A program made the translations under genes and the position numbers. The notes beneath the pieces were generated by a model. It worked only from the letters and a program-made list of their open reading frames with translations, ran no database searches and was not told the DNA's origin. This document shows positions 40,301 through 52,300 of a stretch of 64,000 bases of DNA, in pieces. Numbering within the stretch: position 1 is the first letter of the stretch; every line of letters begins with the position of its first letter. This DNA is from Rhabdornis inornatus (taxonomy: Eukaryota; Chordata; Aves; Passeriformes; Rhabdornithidae), in contig VWZS01000873.1 in the NCBI GenBank assembly GCA_013397075.1, positions 1 to 64,000 on the forward strand. Direction: 5' to 3'.

Positions 40301-43300
40301 TTTTCCTGGCAGACAAAATATTCTCCTTGCATTGTGTTGGACAAGTTAAACTTTTGTGTCTCATCACAGCACTTAGAATTACCTTGTCTTGTGATGCAGC
40401 TGCTAAGAATTATTATGTATAGCCTTCACACAGCCTCAAATGTTGTGAAAAGGAATGGTTTCCAGCGAGCCTTTCAGCAGGTGAGACGTGCCTTTCACAG
40501 CTTCTTTTTAAACCATTTGTCAGAGCTTGATCCAAAGCCCATTAAAGGCAATATTCCAATGACCTTCTGCATCACAGCTCCCTGGTTCGGGAGAGAAATG
40601 GGGAAGGACAAAGTGCAGCCCCTCTGAACCCACCCAGGGCACAAAGTCCTGGCTCTGAGGGACTTTAGGGCACTTTTGCTGTTCTTGGCACCTGGGATAG
40701 AGTTTCTTAGAGTATTTTCTTCTTGCATTTGAAATACATCGTCTTGATTTCCTGCTGTGCTCTGTCTTCCCATCCCTCTCCTGACAATGACCTCAGGACA
40801 GCTGGAAATTTCTCCTTTTTTCAAACGTTTCTTTTAATTCCCTTCCCCACTAAACTACTCTGGAGTCCTTTGTGCTCTCACACAAATTCTGCCTGAGTGT
40901 CTTATTTACTGCTCGCTCTAATTGTTGTTAGGTAGCGTGACCTGTTTCAAACAACTCAGGAGCTTTTATTTAGCAGATTTTCTCTCTGCTAAGCTCTGTT
41001 TTGATCCATTGAAAGAGCCATTCCATCCTCAGCCTGCCCAGCCATTGAAATATTGTTTCAGAACAGCATTTCTTCAGATCAAACGTGACACTGTCAGCTC
41101 CTGAGTGGGTACAAACCCCTCTTAGTTGCTAAATGAGAGAGATGGGAATTATCAAGGTCTCAATTCATCGTGAAGAATACAGGGATGAAAAATCTGAGGC
41201 ATGACCAAACTTCAGTGAAAAATCTGTAACCAGAATCCACAGAGGCTAAGATAGAGCTTTCAAAGCTTCTCCCCTTTGCTAGTCTGTATTTTACAGATTG
41301 TTTTTTCCTTGTGTATTTACCTACATTGAAGCTTTTAGGGATGGAGATTTTCTTTTTTATTTTTCTGCTTTATGCCACTTCTGGATTTTAATTTGCACCT
41401 AAGAGCTTTTAGGTGCAACTGCAGTAAAAGTAACAGGTCATCAATATTTGATGGACAGAAAGACACCGAGGTGGCTTGTTATGAATTATTATTCAGGTAC
41501 CAAATTTATGAATGTTTGTTGATTCACACTGGAATCTCTTTGGATGCTGTTTGATGAACACCATATGTTACCCAGCCACTCGATTGCATCCCCTATTTTA
41601 TCACCAGCACTTTTTCTGGTGGTTGGTGCAAGCTGATGGGAAGAAATGCATCATTAATGACAAAAACATTGCAGAGGAAGAAGGGGAATACTTGGAAATG
41701 TTTCTTCATGTTCAAAGCTGCCTTTGGAACAGTCACAGGAGTGTCCCCACACAGAGGGAGAGAACCCACGGCTCCTGTGTTGATGCACAGGGGTGACAGC
41801 AGCTCAGTTCCTGGGATCACAGAATCATGGAATATCCTGAGCTGGAAGGATCAGAAATGCTGCCCCAGGTGCCAAGATCCAGCTCCTGTCCCTGCACAGA
41901 CACTCCAAATCCCACCCTGGGCATCCCTGGGAGCTCCTGGAGCTCTGGCAGCCTCAGGACCGTGCCCATTCCCTGGGGAGCCTGGGCAGTGCCCAGCACC
42001 CTCTGGGGGAAGAACCTTTCCCAAAAATCCAACCTAAACCTGCCCTGACACAACCTCATTCGTCCTTCCTTATCCAAAAAATAATATTCAGCTGGTACAT
42101 CACTGCACTGAGGAGGGGACTTGGCTTCTTCCTATTTTGCTCTGCTCCAGTTCAGAACGATGGATTATTAAACCTGAACTTATTTCCTCACTGCACCACG
42201 AGTGGCAAACCCAGAGCTGCTGCAGTACCTGGTGATTATTGCCAAGGAAACAAAGATTTTTCATTCAAGCCTGAATCCCTGCCCCTCTCAGCCTCACACC
42301 CCAGTGAAGCATTCCCAGCACCACGGGGACATCTCTGCTCATCCCAGCCCTAAATCCAGCTTGCCATGCTCAGGAGCAGATCTTTGTGCAGGGAAAGCTC
42401 AGAGGAGTGTGGGACACATGAAATTAGGGGGGCATGAGTGAGGAGAGCACCAAAAATCCAAGTTTGGTGCCTCTCCTTCCCAGCTGAGATGTTGGGAGGG
42501 TGTAACAGGAGCAGGACAAGGTCTGATGCGTGTTCCACTTGCAGTTACAAATGTACAAATGCCAGGATGGGAAATAGAAACACACTGTGATGGGTTTTTT
42601 GTGTGTTTAATGGTTCTGATGCTACTGCCAGCTCCAGCTTCTGCTCTTGTGATTGTTCATTTCCTTTAATAATTCAGTACATCACCCAATCTTATGTTGT
42701 TAGTAATAAATATTAAATACCCAAGCTGTGATGCATGAATTAGATGTTTTCTATTTTATGAAAGGAGCCTTGTATTAGAGTTAAATGTCAATTAAATGAG
42801 GGATGTAAAAAATGATGCAGTGCTGCTGTGAATGAATGGAGCCTGGTTTCCTGTGGAGTTGTGGCTTACACTGAATTCTTTTGACTGTAAGGAAATGTGG
42901 CATTTGGGTGCAGATTCTCTGATGCCTATTGAGGACTGAGTTTAGTGAGATGCACATAGAGACCCTGAACCTATTTTTATGAAACTTCCAGGACCTTCAT
43001 GCCCTAAATTTCTTCTAAACTCAGAAAAAAATTTACTCAAGTTCCACATTTACCAGATACAGCAGGTGGATGTTGAAGAACTGTGGAAAAAAACCCTCAA
43101 AATAATATTATAGAATAATATTTTCTGTGCTAAATTTCATTGCTAATTCATCTTTGATTTGAAAATGCTCTACTTTTAGATGCATGTTCTGTGTGATTCT
43201 GTAGAATCCTGAAGTCCTGCCCTTGTATGTGACAGCAGAAGGGTGCCAGGCACAGACAGCTTATCCAAGGAAATCATATCCAATCCTTGTCCTGACTTAC

Positions 43301-46300
43301 ACCCCAAAGCACCTCATTAACATGAAAAAAAATAATATGAACAAGCTTAAAAGTTAATTTTGTCCATAAAACCCAGAAGTGGTCCTGAAATTACCATTAA
43401 ATGCAATTTCCCCAATATTCTGCAAACTGATATAAACAAGCCAGGGACTCCAGGGTGGTTTGAGGGCCCTGTGAGAAAGTGATGGATTTGATTTGGCTCC
43501 TTGGCTTGTGAGGTGGCATTTGAGCATCCCAGCCAGTCTGATAATATCTTTTAATAATCCTGACAGGGCTCACACACAACCTTAGCTTGGCTTAGGAGCA
43601 CTGGGATCTATTAAAACAAACAAACAAACAAACAAACAAACAAAAAAGCCAAACCAAACCAAACCAAACCAAACCAAACCAAACCAAACCAAACAAAACA
43701 AAACAAAAACACCAAAAAACCCCAACAAAACAAAACAAAACAAAACAAAACAAAACAAAACAAAACAAAACAAAACAAAACAAAACAAAGCAGTAGTAAA
43801 ATAGAACACAAGTTGAGTCTTTCGACTTTTTCTTGAGATTCCAGATTTTGCTGTAAGAAAGTCACCTGGAAATGTGAGTGATCAACCCCAGTTTGCCAGT
43901 AAAACATTTCTAATGTAGAAATTAATAAGCAGCAGAGGTGAAAATTGGTTAGCACATTTTCAGCTTGTTGTAGAAGAGAAAAATCATAATGGAAATGTTT
44001 AAATATTAAAAGTGGCACTGCATTTCTGTTACTATTCCTCTGCCAGAAGTCTTTTTTTCATTTCTATTTTTCTATTGTTGCCCAGGAAAGTTGTGGATTT
44101 CCCATCCCTGGAAGTTTCCAAGGCCAGGTTGGATGGGGTTTGGGGATGGTGAAAGGTGTCCCTGTCCCTGGCAGGGCATGGGATGAGCTTTGAGATCCTG
44201 TCCAACCCCAGCCATTCTGGGGTTCTGTGATCCCATTTTGTTTGTTTTTCCCCAGGGTGCTGTTCCTGGAGGATGGCAGCCTCAGGATCTCCAACATCTC
44301 CAAGGTGGATGCTGGGGTTTACACCTGTGTAGCCACAAACCAGTTTGGGACTGCCAGAAACTCAGGGAACCTGATTGTGAAAGGTATTTCAGAATTTCCT
44401 TCTTTTGTGGAACGTGATGAGCTTTAAAGACTCTTCAAACCTAAAAATCTTCAAAGATTGTCCGATTTTGTAACTCTTATTTTTTAATATCCTTGTTTTC
44501 AGTAGTATCAGAATGGTTGCTGTAGCCTGCAGTGTGACCTCCTCCTTAACTTTGCATCTGGCAAAAATCTCTTTAATATTCACTTTCTGATAGAGCAATT
44601 AGCAATTAGCACTGATACAGCTCAAAGTGTGACCTGAGATGGTGCTGCAGCACAGCCAGCAATGAAAACACCAAGGGAAAACACTTCAGGGTTCCAGCAG
44701 CTCTGACTCCATGAAGCTTCTTCCCTTTCACATGTCCCATACATTGTGGCAATATGGAAAAATCCCATTAAAACATGAAAAAAAAATATATTGCGTTTGG
44801 CATTTATGAAGTTTATTAAAACACCGAGTAACAACATGGTATAAAAATGATCTTGTTTGCAGGGAACATTTGTTTTTGTTTCCCCTCTGGAGAAGTTTGG
44901 GCTGTTCAATTATAGGCCTCATTGCTTCAGCATTATTTTCAACTGAAATGTCAGAACTTGGGAAAGCATAGCTAATGTGCAAATTAAGTTTATTGCTGCT
45001 CATTGAGTTGTTTATTCTTTGTGGGAGAAGTCTTTATTACACCTCCAGCACTCACATCTCCCCTCTTTTCTCCTCTGGAATGGGGTTTGCCATATAATGC
45101 ATGTTTGTTGTTGCTAAGCAAGATAAATGGGTAAGGCAGAACCAAGAGCTTTTAAGAAGCTTTTAAAAGTATTTGAGGTGGAAGTTTTGAGCACAAGCCT
45201 ATAAAAGAAGTAAAAAATATAACCCAAGTGAACATCCTGCATTAGTGGGGATGAGGAGGATTCAACAAGAGGTGGAAGAGGATGGGAATACCCTAATAAA
45301 TTAATTTATTTTTTGTTATCACTACTAAAAAACACACCTCATGCACAAACCCAGTGTAATTCCCAAAAGGACAGTTTTCAATATTTATTTGGTGGAGATA
45401 AACAGGTTCAGGCTGATAATAAAGGAGATTTCTTACACTTACAGCAGTGCCCAAGGCCAGGCTGGATGTGGCTTGGAGCAGCCTGGGACAGTGGAAGGTG
45501 TCCCCATGGCAGGGGTGGCACTGGCTGGGATTTAAGGTCCTTTCCAGCCCAAACCTTTCCAGAATTCTGTGATTTAAGAATCGGTTAAATTCTGGAGTTA
45601 AGCTGTGATGAGCATTGAGCTTACCCAGCTCATGCACATCTCCTTCTCCTCCTCTCACATTATTTTTAGATCATATTAATATTGTTGAAGAGATTCTGCT
45701 CTCATTTTCTACATGTGTCTAACTTCTCACCACTTTATAACACTTCCATGCACAAAAGCTTCATTCAAGGGAATTGCTTACAACAAAGTGGTTGTTATCT
45801 CTAATCTGTCTGCCAGTCATATCAACAAAAATGAAGCCATATAAACCCATTTCTTTCCCCTTCAGCGAGCTGATACTTCCCTTCATAAGAGCTGCAAGTT
45901 TGAGTCTCCATGTAATGGGTTAAAAATGATCAAATAAATAATTTTCCTGCCTGGGATTTTCTTTGGAGCTGTAACTTGAGTAGTGTTGTGGAGTAAAGTA
46001 CCACTGACATTAATATAGATTAAGGATGTTGATGTCTAAAGTAAGTGGAGATGAGCAGAAATTTTGCTTTTGCTGCAGTTTTTGGTCAGGAGAATTCTTC
46101 AAGTTTCACCATGGGCACGTTTTTAAGAGAAGTCTCTACCTTTGACTGAAATCATACCTATTGATTATGGCCTTTATGAAGTAATATAATTTAGGATTTC
46201 CTAATATAAATATAAATATGAACTAATTTAGGGTGTTCCTCTCACATCTGCTCACTCCCAGGCACACAATGTGGTTGTGGGGCTGCTGCTGCCATAGGAG

Positions 46301-49300
46301 TGATCTAAAATCATCACTATATTAGAGAGATTTCCTTTATTACAGAACATTTGGGCCAGTTTGAAATCATTTCCCGAATGGTACAAACTTCCCTCAATAA
46401 CTGCTATTTTTATAAGCATTTTAATTAAAAAGATCTAATTTTTTTTTTTTTTGTCTCCTCAGAGAGGACTGTCATCACTATTGCACCCTCTGACACAGAT
46501 GCAACAGTTGGGGAGAGCATTGTGCTGCCATGCCAGGTGTCCCACGACCCCTCCCTGGACGTGCTGTTCTCGTGGTCATTCAATGGCCAGAGGCTTGATT
46601 TGAGCAGGGGAATCCATCACTTTGAAAGGATTGGAAGGGTGAGTTTCCCAAACTCCTTAATGAAACTCTTTGCCACAGCCTTTACACGACACAAATGTTT
46701 ATCATAATTCTGTTTATGTGCCTGGCAAATCACTGGTTCTTTACAAGGGCTGCAACCATTTATTTTTCTTCCCTAAATTTCATAAAGGCGCTTGAGTTAT
46801 TTGTGAAGCCATAAAAAAAATGTCCCCATGAAAGAAACTGATGATAGCTATGAATATTTTAATTTAAAAGCTGAATTTTTTATTAATATTGAGCAATTTA
46901 TAAAAATGCCCGGTACAGAAAGCATGTTGTGAGTGATTAGTTTTGTGTTGTTTGGGGTTTTTTTTGTTGTTGTTGTTTTTTTTTTAATCTCTCCAGGAAT
47001 CTGCTGGGGATTTGATGATAAGAAATATTCAGCTGCATCATTCTGGGAAATATGTGTGCACGGTGCAAACTTCTTTAGACAGTCAATCTGCAACAGCAGA
47101 TATAATTGTGAGAGGTATGTCTGCAAGGGAGACACACACATCTTCTTGAGGAATTAGGAATTCTTAACATCAGTTGTTGTTTAAATTATTCCTAGGATGT
47201 CAAATCCACATCTCAACAGTGAATTTTTTTTTTTTCTTTTACTCTTGGCCTCAAAATTGTGGCGAGCATGATCCTGGTGTTCAGCCAACCCAGGGGAACC
47301 TCTGCAGTTCTCCTTGGTCTCTTTGGCAAAACTTTTGGGCCACACAGATCAGAAGGAAATCCTCTAATCTCAGCAGTGTTGTTAGTTCCTTCAAGAATCT
47401 CTGGGTCGCTGTGCAGGCTGGGAAAATCAAAAGACCTCATTCCTTTCCCCTATTTGGAGATAATATGAAATAATATTTTCTAACTCATCTTTTACTGCCA
47501 GCAGTGAGGAAATGCTGTCATGGGAGCAGATCTGTAAACCCTAAGAGAAATCAGAAATCTGTGTAGTGCACCATCCTGTGTTCTTTCTGAACCTCAGTTT
47601 TGATTGAATTCACTAGGAATTCTCAGAATGTTCAATGGTTCAACAAAAGAGAACATTGGGTGCCTTTCTTTGTCAGACACGGAAAAGAAATCATTCCTTT
47701 GTTTGTAGTTTTCATGTTAGCGACATCAAGACATTAATTTTCCTGACTCATAAAAAAGTAATCCAGGCATGGAGCCATCATTTAGGGATTGTGCAGCTTT
47801 TATGACACTGCAGCTTCATGAATAATTCCTCTGACTTGAGAAAGTAAGAGTTGCCCAACCCATTCCAGCGGTGAATCTTCTCTTCCCAATACCTTCCTCT
47901 TAAAATGCTGATCGTGTCAGGCCCCCCAGGTCCACCAGAAGATGTTAAAGTTGAACATGTTTCTAGCACGACTGCTGGGCTGTCCTGGAAGCCTGGATTA
48001 GATAACAACAGCCCAGTGCAGATCTACAGTGTCCAGACCAGGACTCCCTTCTCGGTGGGATGGCAGGCGGTGGCCACAGGTGAGCAATTCCAGACTTGCC
48101 TTGGATTTTTTGTTTTCTAGTACCATCAATTGCCTCAAAAATCCATTGTTGGTGTCATGTTTGCCTTCAGCTCCCGAGGTCATTAATGGCAGGACTCACA
48201 AGGCCACCGTGGTGGATTTGAGCCCCTGGGTTGAGTACGAGTTCCGGGTGGTCGCCAGCAACAGCGTTGGGATCGGGGAGCCGAGCAGCCCCTCGGCTCT
48301 GCTGAGAACCAAAGCAGCAGGTAAGGCCCTGCTTTCTGACAGGCTTTCCCAGCTCTCAGCTGGGGGAATTTCACTGCAGCACAGCCACTCGTTCCTACAG
48401 GGTTGGTGGCCCAGTTCCACAGGCAGGGAACCAACGTGTTCCACGTGAACGCGTGACTGGATGGGGCTTGGAGCACCCCGGGACAGTGCAAGGTGTCCCT
48501 GCCCGTGGGCTTTAAGGTCCCTTCCAACCCAAACCAGTCTGGCATTCCATGAGAAAAGCTGGAGTTTAACCTATGTTCCTCCCTTTGGTGTGTCCCAACC
48601 ACCCTTTCACTCAAGCAGCTGGGCAGAATAATTGTTGTTCTCCCAATTAAATCCAAGTTTTTACCCTGCTCATGAAATGATAACTCCTCTCTCTGAACAC
48701 TCCTTGGCCACAGAGGTGTTTGGTATCTGAGCATCAGGATGAACAGGATAATTTTACCTTTGGGAATTGGAGGAAATAAATGACAGCATCCAAAGCCCAG
48801 TGAAACCAACAGCTTCTACTGACTCCAGAGTGGAATCCTTTCTGTGTGTCTGTCTGTCTGACCTTTACTCATTTATCTTCTGGGACTTGGAACCTCACGG
48901 GAAGCTGCCTCATTCTTGGGTGACCAACACTGTCAGTCCTTTGACCTGCTCAGTTTGGTACAATTTATTTGCAGCCCAAACCTTTGGTTTGTTTTATGTT
49001 CCTCCCAGCCCCCTGCTTATCAACTCTCTCCCACCTATAAAATCAGGGTTTATAGGATGGAAAGCAGTAAAATGGAAGCAGCTTTTACAGTCCACTTTGT
49101 CTTCTCTGTTTATCTCATTTGCCAAGCTCTGAAGTTTGGCAAGCTGCATTTCAGGACAAAACTCAAAATACAGTATTGCACATCATACAGAAGAAAATAC
49201 ACTTCTTTTAGAATGTGGAATCCATTTGTTTCTGGGAATAAAATCCCAGAATAGTTTGGATTGGTAGGGACCTTAAAGACCATCTAGTTCCAATCCCCAG

Positions 49301-52300
49301 CACCTTCCAGAGGAGGACAGATTTTTAAAATTTCCCAGCAGAGTATCTCAAATAAATATTCTCCATTACATGATTGATCACGAAGACTGAATTAATCTTG
49401 AGAAGGTTTTTGTTGCTGTTACCACCGTGGGGCTTTGCAAAGTGGGATATTCAAAACCAGACAGGCAGCGAAAGCTTTCATCTTTTAAAATTCTATTTAT
49501 TTATTTATTTATTAGAGGGATTCACAGGACTGGGGCGACGAGGAGAAAGAAACAATAAAATTATTGTTATTTATCATGGCAATAACACAAGGAAGATTAT
49601 TTCCTTACAGTGTAGCTCTGTCTGAAGTTTAACAAAAGAGGCAGAAAGATTCACTTCAGGTTTTAGCTGCTTAACTCCTTCACTGCTGTAAATTCCTGTC
49701 TCAAAATGTTGCAGTGCAGTGGGAAAATAACAGCTTATCATAATTTTTTTAATCAGAATAAGAAACTGTAATCAGCAGGGCAGTGTGGACAGCAAATACC
49801 TGGCCAGGAAAGGGTGAATTTGAGCTCTGCTGTTGTAATAACTATTTTACCAGCTGAAATCTGAGTGTTACTAGATTTGTGGATGCAAATGAACCACTGT
49901 TCATTTCATTAAAATGGAGCTGAGAATTAATTGAGCCTCTGTTGGTGCACTCAGCTGTAAATTTTCATCTGTTTCTCAACTCTGACCCAGTTGAGGCTCT
50001 GCTGAGCCACAGCACAAAATTTTCCCCCGTGCAAATGTAGTAAGTACCAAACACATTTAACACATGAGCTAATTGAGCATCACTTGGTTCATGAAACACC
50101 GAAACACCAGGCTTGAAAGTTTGTTTTGTGGTTTCCTTCTTGTCAGTCTGAGATCATTTGCCCCTGATGTGCCCAAAGACATTGATTGTGGGTGACAAAA
50201 ATGAACAGCTCTGTGAAAAACCTCCGGAAGAGCCCAGGCTCTTTGCACTCACACTCACTCCTAAGGCTGCACAGCAAAATTATCCTGAAATTCCTCCCAC
50301 TTCTAGAGGATGAAATCAGATAAATATTTATATGTGAACTAGAATCTGGAAATGATAATGGGTTGACATCAGTTTCTGTGAACTTTAAGCACTGCTGCTT
50401 TTATTGGCACCCTTGGAGCTGGGTTAATGCATTTGTCAATGGGAGGGACAAGCAGATACAGCCAAACTTGCCCAAAATCTCTGAAAAAAAAAGCTTCTGA
50501 GATGTAAATATCCCACCCATTTCTCACCCTACACACCAGCTTTTCAGACAGTGAGATCTGAATTAAGACAGTGATGAAAAAATCTTGAAATTTCTGAAGA
50601 TAGAGTTTGGAGATGGCACCACCAGATGTCCTGTAGAGAGTTCCTGTCTCTGCCCATTCCAGGGATATCCTCGTCTCTTATACTCCCCCAGCAGCTGAAA
50701 AAGAACATGATATCATTGAACCATAGAATGGTTTGGGTTGGAAGGGACCTTAAAGAAGAAATATAAAGCAAGAGGCAGGAAATGCTGATATTCTCTTTGC
50801 CTCTCTATCATGAGCCCCTTCAGCCTGAACAAAGTCCCCTGATCTCAGTCCTCTACCTCTGGTGCCACACACCTGTGGAATGCTGGAGAAATCCAGCTCT
50901 GATCAACCAACTTTTGGACACTTGCAGTCTTGGGAGAATGAGAAAAGCAAATTGTGAGTTTTGAATTTGCTAAGAAAATCATACAACCAATTAAAAAAAT
51001 TAATATATTGCTCCAACAACATGTTTACTGAACAAATGCATAATTAGTAAATCAGTAGTGTTGCAGCTACAGTCTGAATGGAACATCATTTTGCCAATTA
51101 GTTGATGAGGCATAATAATGTCAGATACTTGATGCTCCTAGTTCTTTAATTAATTTTTTGAACCAGGGTACTCATGTATCAAATGCATCTATGGCTTCAG
51201 CCTTAGAAAACGTGTAAACATCATTTCAGCTCATTTCAAACAGGCTGCTGTGCAATGTAATCCCCGTTCCACCTGCTGAGAGGTGGAATGGCTGCAGGTG
51301 AGGTAGGAAATGCTCTGCTCACCCACTTGGAAAGGCCTCCAGGGTCTTTGAGTCCAGCCTTTGGCTGATCACAGCTTTGTCCAGAGCTGGACACAGCACT
51401 CGAGGTGTGGCCTCAGCAGTGCCCAGTGCTGAGGGACAATCCCTGCCCTGGTCCTGTGGCTATTGCTGATCCAGGCCAGGTGACCTTGTCCTTCTTGCCC
51501 ACCTGGGCACACCTGGCCTCATCTTCAGCTGCTGTCACCAGCACCCCCAGGTCCTTTTGTGCTGAGCCACCTCCCAGCCACTCTTCCCCCATCTTGGAGT
51601 GCTCCATGGGGCTGCTGTGACCCAAGAGCAGGACCTTGCACTTTACCTTGTTGATCCTCACACCAGTGACCCCAGCCCATGGATCCAGCCTGCCCAGATC
51701 CCTCTGCAGAGCCCTCCAGCAGATGCACTCTCCCACCCCAGTGGGTGCCATCTGTGAACTCCTGAGGGTGCCCTCAATCCCAGATCAGCCATACAGACAC
51801 TAAACAGGCCCCAGAATCGAGCCTTGGGGAAGCAGCTGCAAGCACCAACACCTTTTCTTCTCCAGTTCCTGTGGTGGCACCCACGAACATCAGCGGAGGA
51901 GGAGGGAGCCGCTCCGAGCTGGTCATCACCTGGGAGGTAATTCTTAGCTCAATTAACCTCTAATTGAGGTCTAACAGGCATGAACCCATGGGTGAAATCA
52001 CAGCCCTGCTGAAATTCAAGGGCTTTTGGTCACCAGCTTTGGTCGAGCCTGGATTTCACCCTGGATGTGCAGAGCAAACAGCCTGTAAGATATACAGCAA
52101 GTTTTCTGTGTTATAGGGAACAATTTATAAAAATAAACAGTTTAAGAGGCATGTTGTAAAGATGTTTAGAAGTCTGCATAACCCTCTTATCTCCATTGTA
52201 CAGGAGGTGCTTAACACACTAATCTGCTTGGCCATTTTCTGCATTTACATTTTTCCTACTTTTGTTTACATGTTTTCCATTCTGGAACACTGTGCTGACA

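Larger units (their letters stand above)
28975..44255 (+). other. Intron E7-E8 (15.3 kb), the longest in the window
   Basis: Splits the Ig5 domain. It holds CR1 pieces (29489-29592, 33228-33463, 37191-37319, 39725-39955, 41815-42060, 44082-44231), the 20-bp CArG-like array (36061-36480), an AC-only compound microsatellite (43613-43790) and small tandems at 30647-30680 and 39028-39058. The stretches between them are ordinary AT-rich intron, and I recognised no exon. Confidence 0.8.
48321..51865 (+). other. Intron E12-E13 (3.5 kb)
   Basis: CR1 pieces at 48455-48552 (+), 49243-49310 (-), 50716-50758 (-) and a CR1 pol-region remnant at 51325-51842 (-); a (TTTA)n run at 49493-49514. The remaining sequence is ordinary intron. 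Confidence 0.8.

Noticed and set aside
43582..44018. Phe/Cys/Leu/Val-rich minus-strand frames resembling membrane proteins
   Set aside because: Translation of the AAAC/AAACC/AAAAC microsatellite.
51413..51751. 112-residue minus-strand frame with reverse-transcriptase motifs
   Set aside because: A truncated and degenerate CR1 ORF2 end; not a working gene.
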